Origin: Chrysophaeum taylorii | Lineage: Eukaryota; Sar; Pelagophyceae; Pelagomonadales; Pelagomonadaceae | Direction: 5' to 3' | DNA: 64,000 nt | Assembly: GCA_029834535.1 (NCBI GenBank) | Contig: JAQMWT010000523.1 | Span: forward strand, 124,001-188,000 | In this document: piece by piece, positions 24,001-31,194 of the stretch | How positions within the stretch are numbered: position 1 is the stretch's first letter | How the letters are laid out: each line of letters opens with the position of its first letter | Made by a program: the position numbers and the translations under genes | The notes under the pieces: generated by a model | Databases searched by the model: none | What the model was told of the DNA's origin: nothing | What the model saw: the letters and a program-made list of their open reading frames with translations, nothing else

Positions 24001-27000
24001 TTCGTCACGACCACGAGAAGCGAGTCGGCTCGAATCGACGCGAACGGCCATCGCTTCTTGTGGTGTATTCGGGGTCTTCTTCCCACGTTTTTTGGCGACA
24101 AAGGGGGCGGCGGCGGCGGCGGCTGGAGTCCTCCTCCGTTCGCTCCGTTCGCTCCGTTCGGAGGCTTTGCCATGAATAGGCTCGGGACAAAGCCCGACGA
24201 CGTCGTCGTCAGGCCTCCCTCGTCGTCGTCGTCGGCGGCGGCGTCGTCGTCGTCGTCGAGGGAAAGGTCGAGCGCGACGCTCGAAAAGCGGAGCGCGATC
24301 TCGACCGCGACGTTACTTTCCTCGAGCATCTCCTGGATCCAGGACTCGGTGCCGTAGGCCGATAGGCCCGAGGGCGGCGGCGGGACCCAAGGAGCCGCTC
24401 CTTCTTGGTAGTTGTCAAAATAGGTCGCCGACAAGAAGGCGTAGAACTCGCGCATGGACGCGTCGATTTTGACGCCCGTCTCGTCGGCGTCCTCGACGAG
24501 GATCCTCAGGGTCTCCTCGCTGGCGTCCAAAGCGATGCGGAAGTCGGTCGGGGAGCCGCCGCTCAGCGGCTGCCAACGCGGCACCGGGCGGCCCGAGCCG
24601 TCGCCGGGGAGGCGACGAAAGGCGTCGCGGTTGGCGCGCACGCCGTCGGGGGACGCGACGCGACAGGACGCGTCGAAAGACTCGGCGATGTTCTCGCACC
24701 ACCCGAGGGCGGCGAAGAGCTCGGCTCGTCGGAGCAAGACGCGACAGCGCGGTCGCCACCGGAGTAGGAGTGGTGGCCTCTTATTTTTTTTCGCGGCGTT
24801 CGAAGGCCAGCCGATAGGCGAGCCGTCGTCCGAGGCGGCCTCGAGCTCGGCGATGGTCATCGCCACGACGTCGTCCGATCGCGAGCGCCGGGGTGCCACG
24901 AGCTCCGCGCCGACGGCCGTCACCTTCCACCGCAGCGGCGGCGGCCGAGGGGACGACTCGCGCGGCTGGGGACGACAGAACTGGCGGAGGCGCGCGACCT
25001 CGGTCCGGAAGAAGCGGCTCGTCTCGCGCAGGAACTTGCCGCCGAGCACCAAGCGGGGCCGCGAGAGCCAGAGGCGCGCCTCTCGATTTGCCGAGTCGTA
25101 ATTCAGCACGAGGGTGGTGGTCGGAGAACCCGCTCCGAGTTCGAACGCGTCGCGGTAGCCGGAGGTCGGCCCGCCGGAGATCCGAGCCGAGGCTAACCTC
25201 AGACCCCAGCGATCGTGCGCCGCGTGCCCGTGAGCTGCGACGTCCGAGGCCGCGAGCGACACCACCCGGGTACCCTCGTCGTCGAAGCAGTCGAGGCTCA
25301 GCTCGCCGGCCGTCGCGCTCGCGAACGCGAGCTTCTTCTTTTTTTCGACCGCGGGCCTTCTTTTCGGCTGGCCGCCCGAGAGCCAGCGCGACAACGCGGG
25401 CGCGAGGGCCTCGACGGCGCGAGGCGATGCTCGAGCGCGCGCGTCGCCGAGCGAAGCGAAGATCGTGGACTCTTGCGACGAGAACGTGATGGCCACGATC
25501 ACGGCGCTCGACGAGGTTTTCTCGTTCCTATCTCGACGACGACGACGAGGATGATGATTAGGGCGCGGCGCGATCTCGACGAGGGGTTGGGTAAGCGCGC
25601 CGCGCGCGACGACGGCGGCGACGTCGAGGTCGAAACGGGCGTCGGGCCCGCGCGAAAAGAAGCTAAGGTTGAGGTGGCGCAACTCGACCGTCGAGCGCGT
25701 CTCGGCAACGGCGTCGGGGACCGAGACGACGGCCGAGGCGACCGTCGCCGCGAGGTGCCGCCGCTGTTTTCTTCTCTTCGTCGTCGCGGGGGCACCCTCG
25801 ACCGCGAAAGCGAAGCGCGAAGCTGCCACGTTTATCGAATCGCGGAAGTTAGGGTCGAGAACCGCGTCGAGGGAGTGCGGGACGTTGACTTTGACGGTAC
25901 TCCCAAAGCAGAGGACGTCGATCTCCCGCGAAGAAACGAAGGGCGAAAGGGCGCCGCGCGCGCGGGCTTCGAGCCCGACGTCCCGGAACGTCGCCCTCAG
26001 AGCCGCCACGCCTTCTATGCTCGCCGACGCGAAAAAAAGCCTCGCGACAGCGCGCGCGTCTAAGTCTGAATCGTCTTGAACCTCGAGCTCGAAGTCCGTC
26101 ACCCGAAGCATCAGTCGTCGCCGCGGCGATGTTTTTTGGGGGGGAGCAGCCGCCGCCGGCGGCGCCGGCGCCAAGAAGGAAGGCTGCTGCGTCGTCGTCG
26201 TCTGGTCCAAGGACGGCAACGCAGAATCGACGTCGTCGTCGTCGTTGGTCGCGAGGGCGGCCGTCGCGAGGGCCGTCGCCGCCGGCCCTGCGAAAAGCGC
26301 GGGTTTGCGGACGGCGACCGTCGTAAGAGTTTCCGAGGCCGAGACGTCGGCGCCGTCGAGGGTCGCGAGCCTCGCGCCGGCGGAAGTCGCGACGAGGTCG
26401 TCGACGCGCGCTTCGAATCGAAGAAGCCGGCCTCCTATTTGCACGGCAGCAAACGAAGCCTCGAGCCGGAGATCGGGGTCTGAGAAGGTAAGGACTAGGG
26501 GGCGCGACGTCTCGAGCTCGAGACTCTTCTTGGCGCCAAAAAAAAACTCTCGAGAAGCAGGCGGCGCGCCATTTTTTCTTCGCGGCAAAAAAGCGGAAGC
26601 GAGAGCGTTGAGCTCGTGGAAGCGCTCGGCGGCGGAGCGGGAATGGGGAACGTCGTAGTCGAGGAGGTGTGTCGCCGCGAGCGCGCGGTACAAGCGGATC
26701 TGATCGCGGGTCAAGGCTCGCTCCATCGCCGCGAGCGACGACAACCCCGCGCGTCGATCGAGCGCCCGCCGTCGTCGAATCGCGCCCAAAAAAAATATCG
26801 TCTTCGTCGTCGGGCTCTCCCGGAAGGACGGCAGCCCGAGCGCGTGCGTCCGGAAGAGGTCGACGTATCCTTCGCGGAGCCTCGCGGCCTCGATCGCCTC
26901 GCGCCACGCGTCGCGCGGCTTCCGATCCCTGATCCGCGCGACGACGACGAGAATCGCGTATCTCCACCAGGCGCGCGGGTCGCGGTCGACGGAGCGCGTA

Positions 27001-27818
27001 GGTCGGCGGAGCGCGTCGACGAGGGTCTCGGGCGGGACGCGGGGTTTTCGTCGTCGGCGCTGGGCGACAAAAAATTCGCGGCGCGGCGCGCGGAAGCGCT
27101 TCCGAATCCTCGACGCTTGGTCCAACGCTATCGAGAGATCCTCGACCCCGATCCGCGCGCGGAGCGAGTCGCGAAGCGACTCCGCGTCGACGCGGAGCCG
27201 CTTCACCACGACCGCGCGAAAGGCTACACGGGCGTTCGCGAGGTCGATTTTAAGGGTCGCGAGCCGCGTCCTCCCGCCGAACGTCGCGTCTATCCCTAGG
27301 CGCTCGCACGAACAGTCGACGTCTTCGCGACTCAGAAACGCGTCGTCGACGACCAGGCGGAAGACGCCGCGGAGCGCGAAGAACGCCCACACCCGAACCG
27401 CGACGCCGAGGATCTTCGACACCAACCAAAACAATCGCGGCGCGACGAGCCAAGACGTCGCGAGCTTCCAGATAAATCTCCTCGTCCTAAACCGAAGCCT
27501 CCGCCGCCGCCGCCAAAACGGCCGGAAAAAGTCGTCGAGAGGCTCCACCTCCGCAGCCGACTCGAGCTCGCCGTTCCGGGAGGTCGGCTCGCATTCGACC
27601 GCAATGGCCAATCCGCGCACCCACACCCCGCGCAACGACACGCGAATCTCCTCTATATCAACCCGCCCGAACCCGCCGATGCCAACCCGAGTCCGCCACA
27701 ACACGACGGCCAGCCGCGGTGCATCCACCGACACCCAGCACCGCTCCACCACCACCGCGCCCGCCCCGAGGACCCGTGCGACGAGCCATTCCACGAGGTG
27801 GCGGACCCACACCATCAT
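12051..27818 (-). CDS. VPS13: VPS13-family bridge-like lipid transfer protein with PDZ and C2 domains
   Basis: A single uninterrupted frame of 5255 aa. Residues about 1-100 are a divergent chorein-like N-terminus of amphipathic strands. Residues about 278-290 carry the family signature PRAWWRYA. Much of the rest is the low-complexity-interrupted beta-groove. VAB-type beta repeats occur around 2200-3250 (for example WMVNLTQYSIRY near 2955). A PDZ domain is at about 3300-3368 (GDELLEINGQSL). A C2 domain is at about 3712-3835 (ADPYCVLV, LNPKWENQVFEL). The conserved C-terminal region is at about 4578-4725 (FFFEPAEGLFLGP, VVGVAVKPVVGVIDAY). VPS13 proteins move bulk lipid between membranes at contact sites; PDZ and C2 modules would add protein and phospholipid targeting. 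Homopolymer insertions are striking: Asp13 near the C-terminus, eight His near residue 4880, nine Glu near 2235, and Ala runs near 3090. The stop lies about 130 bp from the flanking repeat element, and PRPF38B ends 162 bp upstream on the same strand. Confidence 0.9.
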   Translation of the reverse strand: MMVWVRHLVEWLVARVLGAGAVVVERCWVSVDAPRLAVVLWRTRVGIGGFGRVDIEEIRVSLRGVWVRGLAIAVECEPTSRNGELESAAEVEPLDDFFRPFWRRRRRLRFRTRRFIWKLATSWLVAPRLFWLVSKILGVAVRVWAFFALRGVFRLVVDDAFLSREDVDCSCERLGIDATFGGRTRLATLKIDLANARVAFRAVVVKRLRVDAESLRDSLRARIGVEDLSIALDQASRIRKRFRAPRREFFVAQRRRRKPRVPPETLVDALRRPTRSVDRDPRAWWRYAILVVVARIRDRKPRDAWREAIEAARLREGYVDLFRTHALGLPSFRESPTTKTIFFLGAIRRRRALDRRAGLSSLAAMERALTRDQIRLYRALAATHLLDYDVPHSRSAAERFHELNALASAFLPRRKNGAPPASREFFFGAKKSLELETSRPLVLTFSDPDLRLEASFAAVQIGGRLLRFEARVDDLVATSAGARLATLDGADVSASETLTTVAVRKPALFAGPAATALATAALATNDDDDVDSALPSLDQTTTTQQPSFLAPAPPAAAAPPQKTSPRRRLMLRVTDFELEVQDDSDLDARAVARLFFASASIEGVAALRATFRDVGLEARARGALSPFVSSREIDVLCFGSTVKVNVPHSLDAVLDPNFRDSINVAASRFAFAVEGAPATTKRRKQRRHLAATVASAVVSVPDAVAETRSTVELRHLNLSFFSRGPDARFDLDVAAVVARGALTQPLVEIAPRPNHHPRRRRRDRNEKTSSSAVIVAITFSSQESTIFASLGDARARASPRAVEALAPALSRWLSGGQPKRRPAVEKKKKLAFASATAGELSLDCFDDEGTRVVSLAASDVAAHGHAAHDRWGLRLASARISGGPTSGYRDAFELGAGSPTTTLVLNYDSANREARLWLSRPRLVLGGKFLRETSRFFRTEVARLRQFCRPQPRESSPRPPPLRWKVTAVGAELVAPRRSRSDDVVAMTIAELEAASDDGSPIGWPSNAAKKNKRPPLLLRWRPRCRVLLRRAELFAALGWCENIAESFDASCRVASPDGVRANRDAFRRLPGDGSGRPVPRWQPLSGGSPTDFRIALDASEETLRILVEDADETGVKIDASMREFYAFLSATYFDNYQEGAAPWVPPPPSGLSAYGTESWIQEMLEESNVAVEIALRFSSVALDLSLDDDDDAAADDDDEGGLTTTSSGFVPSLFMAKPPNGANGANGGGLQPPPPPPPLSPKNVGRRPRIHHKKRWPFASIRADSLLVVVTNARHSVTVSAGVRGLAMRDTRAHVAGYAPPYSLLLAPPHQRLPEGERYVCDSALGLREGRHSIIPPGFDGGGGGGNPPRRQHSEASLAPPVSRRGCLVTVRVTEATACVAVSVDSVNILAKDLGLAWLLADYFKLYFTQPAEFDGPPSYVEQQRLPPLRPPKTIDVKVVGSRPYVAVAECDLVNLVPESGSNAGATSRRSRARETASFKAITLDVESGVFVQWTSASDDSLRVEVAAVGLRASVGRLIDAATRLGINDHHHHHPSSSGGAFSSSSNTPHCSPHESYRTSRVICSSTSFGLSYSYDARIDHVDAWFQSPLSRRAVETPRDVAVLAGLPVEPYPTCACRPPGGSISGRFGARKDFAAALDGDPLFVSGRHRSVQANENSAAKAEGLTPFKPPHVGAVDPDADPKCSRVVTTLQDAMLVASMATSLLGPFDEEDALDLDMPTTPSYDNPRAPSNGRRRQRHDAHDNIPTATATATAGSLHYCVSSVDDGRARRAQQIQQQQRGDAARPALKRAAASTSRLRERKTVKRNDDADEEGRYGAPDLKIDGSQQARTDEGSTSSARLRVEAIDVALVDSVFEEYLPIARVRLRRLSCASFVAHDVDESLLLNNFERAASLTSAIDQRRASPASNDNDDRRPFSQHQDGAARHQQPEDLASLLLPRTPSASFRPDSLFAAGDPPPPPPPTLSSNDPDTPTWTMDPTLAYAVGTEAATRPLATHVIVSAPSIAADYFNSMLKCWEPFVAPFEVELILELSSHGNHNHQSQEHDDVMSRQTSFDASYPPPDDDADDDFEFSTTTRPRTLSEPEDAARRPARFRGNGVCVRAPKRLDLNLTDAAMEPLARLSCIVAATLAETAAMRGDATAENNVPNNKSAQQQHPQVKTASSLVGRHQTGDGTDGANQVPPSRTESASGDYVDTVPTLILPSGTDRAKAEMSLGNDNFGGGAGGGEREEEEEEEEEVLWQVEHVRAPRADHTRDAFSLSNQTGLELRAYQPQAFYMSSEEHRRAPQYLVYVENNHKIRIHFSATRTIPHNRRVREVAFSEEGADAVSRCCDESGGPSIVASLNQPARELHDPESEEIDVQLPGFRWVRVSINEFRRPGVSFHELRPMIGSVGASAVLSRQTADGSRRSWAFTNALRLAADVKAHGGGRTLALRSVFGVRNCAGHALEFRFDISDLSSRKRRATRSDSGSKKSGVLFSEATPTDEVAGSSKPLEDNFDPHAFVLAPNDACHVPVAAIHDALLCSNAQSLGAISLRPATSDDVASAMGCCSDEHREAYVRRRRPESRNVIWTTTAAGSESATFKAYYFHECEDKDDDDDDDLNDDDLNDEGSFATTRGGSLVDRRREGESDLGRAEEKGSVFSTPQGVPEDKEAQEEIELSVGDGVSPDMSGLSWKPSREIRRATFGDSRIALRDLVDYSREQFADGISSSSGAASSAINVDDTVVRAPFSDENIFVDHRAAPIQNARAAVGTPPPQTLSVECSIVEADDGEASRRRRAAAEPGKNGSRRFCGVQYQHPICYCVEVRRSPLYPAYGDKHPSTVGNPVHAPVDYEILVHAPLQMTNYLSEVANFELVHASTGHRLWYHQISPGSSVPVHTVGLDAPLALRVSLPEFCRSVDPPAVIHPPVEDLADHADVDTYATVADEIGQKLDICVSSRIGGGGQRHVIAYVPFWMVNLTQYSIRYAQEGARDQLPAGTVFGGAQELASPSRSSEWSYVPRLASLSKLPGAAGPLAIERLERKGPALQPPHEQISQEMDEAFLCSSGFMFNFNMASAPVRANPSSSSSSPESSSSARSKSSAAAAAAAAAAAKRKKTATGAHAGRRGLASAATTFFVQSPQVQIQVGDSEWSSSFSLDTIGVSQVLSVKHPKKGLIELGFSISFAPGARSAFTKVVRFVPRFIILNRLERPLRLFQALGLNRDELIGEVPSDTSRPFHLPQARAERNLQLKPAGPFEKTPPFPVDVAHDFFLKVPHSVNDPTLAFSSRGDEYTVVVPPEAADADSNRFDLGLWLETDWKQRGIVVKRVKPRTWAQVETDITKGDELLEINGQSLKKLSFGDAIAAMRQATTALLQGGEPVEMRFRSVEARMRMIRMRALHRAPEEVASAGGNHRDREEEGEEEEYKDEHVSVEIKAVGASVLLDVVPMDTKFPPYRIVNRSASYRVLYRQRDVLGAPWMEIGPRSSVIYVWEDPMKSHRLQVRVAADTGQSEREVYGTKPRAAFRLGRLGLLVSDSSAADAGGATRTIQMDEINHRDKLAVPSVASDFASETDFIYARVNAEGPTRVLVITDKPDMVDQIADLENTIRNTAFNVERARRNEFERSLGLQVGAAETLAGFGGGGGGFNTVFIGTNVNELRTSTQTKPRSASDVSQVGYLSEREQRCSSSHLGSRSLGDDHVPLLARSVDPLSVTHERQIPSQIGRYKLQHNFGPTTIHRLFVEVIEARNLFSRTLHGFADPYCVLVMKTPLDKFMRRKRYYTYYVEKTLNPKWENQVFELKVPQDAAESKRGFMLRVKVKEFSLFGTHSFLGQCDVQLSHLQDEQEHTGWFPLMQRSAKIYRSQDIVTGYLRLRVRWVYTRLGLLRSKYAAARAHTKQLEQMHQAQQNQLRSLKMQQRQQHLGRALSRQLKDYEREPTMFGVLRKLRVKERTLIATRAGARLWRKSTAVHHVQQQTQKGIPLSKLVEALSPTSRAVAKRQHRQQQQKWRQKWASAREKLMQAVRDGKVPMLAPAEETPPASWSSSLAFPASSVSKSEYFWHKMRHAHALERLAILERVRESYTRIKTEGGILEIQPLQALNLNMTERHVFLNVRYGPTVDMRSPPSIPGIVHRWARDQTPEEGVVEMPPQPASSSKRKREKKISERLRIDVEEGINKSFGTLQLSIYAEHVASNAEIGRVELPMMNVLECLSARNEYVRWFPLAPANDCVHFEGDDGENWWVHGSEEATPTGFKEKMSIQLALRWEPFHPRNQDPTKFYVCAVLAGLSVTLSKTRSATALLHATVSDVDVIVEESNKRTRVATGINWVQIDNQLPMCHEAVVLAPTLTDSLQPVFQLRLSRNNSEPHGNFLSFKYISVMLQELDIRVDQSLLLALWHFVSEAVRHDFCWDDTSIVASTAETTPRSSVARDGATSATALAATTAGGAAAAAKVSTPKPRRPSSSARQQRSASKVYIERLCLFPVKINLTIGKGSDASPAVDRYLPVHDIYLHNFHGLALQAFIKLLADFFLSVTATLNGAPIKLNALFVWHVFNTPEHIASSLREHYLNSLLRQLYKLVASLDYIGNPMSLVNALGTGVRDFFFEPAEGLFLGPSAFALGAMRGTLSLVGNATSGILTTAARVTTTVGRIVAYPVLDADYNRWRVNQGQRGRVSHVQPLLDVGSGFVRGVTGIVEDPYRGAQKDGAKGFCVGLFKGVVGVAVKPVVGVIDAYAHATEHLQQITTQFTSDRRAPVRRLRFGAAFGIDSRLLPYDFAIALSHATLRDHPLVQRRPRNGAGGVNIDVPEVVVWSELLGTQRAGKLLLVTPHRAICAKLRQDHGLIQTELEWAALLSDDRAIVEPSLADTGSMGGLELYVARRPSKIIRGPNGSPRDPLRVVGRSHHHHHHHQIAGNEGLPFHRGLRWVGAEFDEDGSCHKIGVEHRDRQSLVSMFNAINAVLGNFDVIHPDDATSRDANRVTFGDWHFGPDARALAPLATFRRIESVLDNLSLVEWHSSSALAALPPRHPLFERSQLWHKQARGLMAKVKRDPRDTDRIALFKQKLYDNAISAVEFDKFVEDEVAAPEPDAFERPSMLERSASGGDRTPPGSSDAPFPPTVAVARRFGRPSLGLGLKFKAPSFRRRPLGRRARASRRDETDELAHSQSEGSPSVLEAGPFRKNSAQHFSLARQMMGALHASRRSLQSSDSLEEDDDDDDDDDAVASRSDHDLPPQSDAASLEATTPKDALLELLSCDESDDHEADHRPAPDDHHPRAVVR

Positions 27819-27980
27819 TCTTCGAGGGAGGTGGTGGCTGGGCTATCTATCTATCGTCCACTCCGCCTCCAACGGATCATAAACTATGAAACCGACCAGC
27901 CCGACCTTTTTTTCTTTTTTTTTTCTTTGGCGGGGGAGAACTGTGAACTGAACTTATCTTATTAATAATAACACTTCTTC

Positions 27981-30637
27981 TTACCGACCCCGCGCTTTGA
28001 TGCAGTCGTCCGCCTCGTCTTGCTCGCCCTCCTCTGCGACCTCCTCCCGACGCCGCTTCGCGCGACCGTGGCGCCGGCGGCGCCCAACAGAGTCTTCGGA
28101 GTCGTCGTCGTCGTCGTCGTCTTCAGAATAGTCGTCGCCGTCGTCGTCACGCCGCCGACGCCGCTTCGACCGTCTGTGTCGCTTCGACTTGTGGTGGGGT
28201 CGACGGCGCCGCCGCCGCCGACGGCCCCTTCGAGACTCGTCCTCGCTCTTGTCGTCGTCGTCGTCGTCGTCGTCCAAATCATACTTGCGTCGCCTGTTGT
28301 GTCGCCGGCGACGCCCCCGGCGCGAGTCTTCGGACTCGGACCGACGTCGCCGCAAAGGGCTCCTCCGCCGTCGGCCCTCGGACTCGACCTCGCGCCGCGC
28401 GTACGGCGAGGTCTCCTCCTCGTCTCGTATGTGCGGCGAGGCCTCTTGCGTTGAGATCGCTTCGGCTGCCGTCTTCGCGACCTCCAGTGCTTTCACGACC
28501 TCGCGCGCTTTGACTTGCTCGAGCTCGCGACGGAGCGCAGCCACCTCCAAAGGCGAGATCGTGGGCAGCACGATCGGGGATTCGATCTGGGGGTCCGTCG
28601 GCGGCAGCTTTTTCTCCGAGGGTGTCTCCGAGGGCTTCTCCGAGGTGAATACGGGGGGCTTTGCCGGCGGTGGCTCCGACGAGGGCTCGGCAGCCGACGA
28701 CACGCCAGGCGGCGGCGGCGGCGGCGGCGGCTCGGTGGGCGCCTCGACCGGCAGCTCTCCTGGCAGCACGGTCTCCGAGGGCTGCATCTCTCGCTTATCC
28801 AAGGCAGGCGGCTTGTCTGCTGAGGGATGCTCGGCCGGCTGCTCGGTCCCAAAGGGCACCATTTCTGCATGCGTTGACTCTGAGGGGGGCTCGGATAACT
28901 TCGTGATCTCCAAGGGTAGCACCTCTGCCTGTTCCGAGGCAGGTGCCTGCCCCCTTTCCTCCTCCTCAAGGGGCGGGTTTCGGGAGACACCAGTTTGGCG
29001 CTCGGCAAGGTGCGGCGCGACGACAGGCGCGACTTTGATGATCTTAGGCATGACGCGGGACGACTTGAGTTTCTTTGGGGCGTCGAAGACAAGCGCGGGC
29101 TTGTTGTTGTTGCGCTCGGCGGGCTTTGAAACAAGCAACGAAGACGACTTTTCCTCCCTATCCTCCCTATCCTCCTTCTCCCTATCCTCCTTTTCCTCCC
29201 TATCCTCCTTTTCCTCCCGCGCGGCGGGTCTAGTCCTGCGAGAAATGTCTGGTCACACCAGCGACAACAAAGGTACTGACGGTGCGCGTGGCGGCGCGTC
29301 CTTGACATCGTCGAGAAGTTCTCGCACGGCGTCGCTGTCGGGAAGAACGTCGTTAGCGAAATTCGGCGTGCGTTCATCACCGTCCTCTTCCTGTGGGCGC
29401 ATTTTTTTCTTCTTTCGTTCTTGGCCTGCGCGACGGTCGCGGCGCGAATCACGATCCGACGCACGGTCCTCGTCCTCGGCGCGACCGCGACGGCGACTCC
29501 GCCGGCGCTCGCGCGACCGAGACCTAAAAAACAGCGCGCGACGGCCGTTACGAAATGGAAAAAACGCGACGGCGGAGAGTACCTGTGGTGACGGTGTCTG
29601 GACGACGACTTCTTCGCGTGCTTTTTGGGGCGCCTCGAGGAGTCAGAGTCCTCGTCGGAGGCGTCGACCTCGTTCTTCTTGAGAAGTTTCTCGACGGCCT
29701 TGATGGCCTTCTTTTCCTTACGGGCGTCGCCGTCGTCGGGCGGAAACTCGATCATACCGAGCTTGGCGATCGCGTTGGCGCCGTCATCTTGCGAGAAGCC
29801 CACGTGGTACCGCGGGTAGGTGCCCTTAGGCGCGCCGTCGTAGGGGTCCTCCACCATCTCGATGACGCCGTCGGTGCGCCAGACGAGGGTCAGGGGTTCG
29901 TCGGCGTCCTCGTCGTAAAAGTGCTGCGCGCAGCAGAGAAAACCACAAGCGCCCTTTCGGAGGCGCTCCGTGCCGATGAAGCGCTCGTTCCGCTTCGCGC
30001 GCGCCATCATTTCGTGGTGCAGCTCGAGGTGGCGGAGCATGCGGTGTTCGAGGGCGAGGCCCGGCGACGGCAGCTTGGTCTCGTAATACGGTTCCGTCTG
30101 TGTCAGCAATCTCTGCGCGAATTCTCCGAGAGAGCAAGTAGCCGTCGTCTCGACGCCTGGCGCGAACGTGTCCAAGTCGTCGCAATACGGTCCGAGCCAC
30201 TGCCACAGCTTGGCGGGCTCGGCCCCGAACCGCACGTACAGCATCCCCATGGCCCGCAGATACGCCGAATCGGGATGTTCCAGCAGTTCGCGTACTTGAG
30301 CCTCCGTCAGCCGCAGGTGGAACAATTTGAGCAACAAACAAAACGCGCTCGACGGCGTCTTCCAGAACCCGCGCTTCTGCGTCCCGCGGTGCGTCCACGG
30401 CTCCACGTACGTCACCTTCTCGTAGATCACGTCCACGACCTTCCCAAAGGTCTTAAACACATACAAACACTTGAAGTACTCGGAACGCGTTAACTTGTGG
30501 TGCAGCTCGGGCTCCATGTTGAACGTTTCGGGACTCGCTCCCCCAATCTCGAACACGGGACCCACGATCCCCTCCTGCTCGACGTTCTTCGGGAGACGAT
30601 CGCTGTACACACGCGGCCTCAGAGGCACCACAGCCAT
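27981..30637 (-). CDS. PRPF38B: Pre-mRNA-splicing factor 38B (PRP38 family), three exons
   Basis: Proposed exons on the minus strand are 30637-29583, 29523-29281 and 29235-27981, giving 850 aa. The introns are 59 nt (29524-29582, phase 2, CAG/GTACTC to TTTTTTAG) and 45 nt (29236-29280, phase 2, ACC/GTCAGT to CTCGCAG), and the frame closes exactly. Residues about 35-250 are the PRP38 domain in its 38B form: EYFKCLYVFKTFGKVVDVIY, VTYVEPW, AFCLLLKLFHLRLT, YLRAMGMLYVRF. The domain belongs to the spliceosomal B-complex machinery. After it come an acidic/Lys linker, an RS-rich exon 2 (RSRSRERRRS), a RE/ED repeat, a Pro/Glu-rich region and a highly basic Arg/Asp tail typical of SR-related factors. 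Continuous reading of exon 1 through intron 1 gives a longer frame of poor composition, so splicing is the better model. Upstream neighbour is the divergent nucleoside hydrolase. Confidence 0.87.
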
Positions 30638-31194
30638 CGCGAATTACTAGAACGCTTACCCTTCGTCTAAACGCAGAATTTCAAAAATGTCGTCGTCGAG
30701 GAGGGTATTGATGACGTTCGGGCGCGCGGCTCATCAAGGCCTCTTCTCGATCGCTAACCCTAATGTTTTGTACATTACAATAATAATAATAATAAAGCGT
30801 CGTCAATTATATTATTATTATACTGTATTATTAATTCCCTATGGTGTCCCGTATTCCCTCAAAATGATTTTTTTTCCTGGGATTCGGTTGAAGATTTTTA
30901 ATAATAATAACAAGTTGTAATGTTCCCACCATGAAGTGGATGGAGCGTGCTCCTCCTCTGTCAATGCGCGCACTCGGCAAAGAGCTACGTTCCTGAGATA
31001 GTAGTAGCAATTGAGGTCCGTCCACAAGCATGTGACATTCGGCACGACCGTGGCTAGCGAAACTTGCAGACCGTGATATTGTGCACGAGCAAACATCACG
31101 TGAAGAAAGGCTGGGACGTCCCAATAGATTCCCGAACAAGTAGTGGTAGAATTCTTGATTGATATCGCAAGAGTCACGAAAGTTCAGGGGGAGG
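30638..31194. promoter_or_regulatory. Divergent intergenic region, PRPF38B / nucleoside hydrolase
   Basis: About 550 bp lies between two divergent start codons. It is markedly AT-richer than the genes, with (TAA)n/(TTA)n runs near 30779-30830 and 30895-30915. It must contain both promoters, but no specific element can be assigned by eye. A minus-strand open frame here is not convincing. Confidence 0.4.

Noticed and set aside
28493-29582. Continuous reading of the PRPF38B first frame through both introns to a 714-residue protein
   Set aside because: The tail past 29583 has Pro/Arg/Ser shadow composition, whereas splicing yields RS, RE/ED and Arg/Asp blocks expected of the family.
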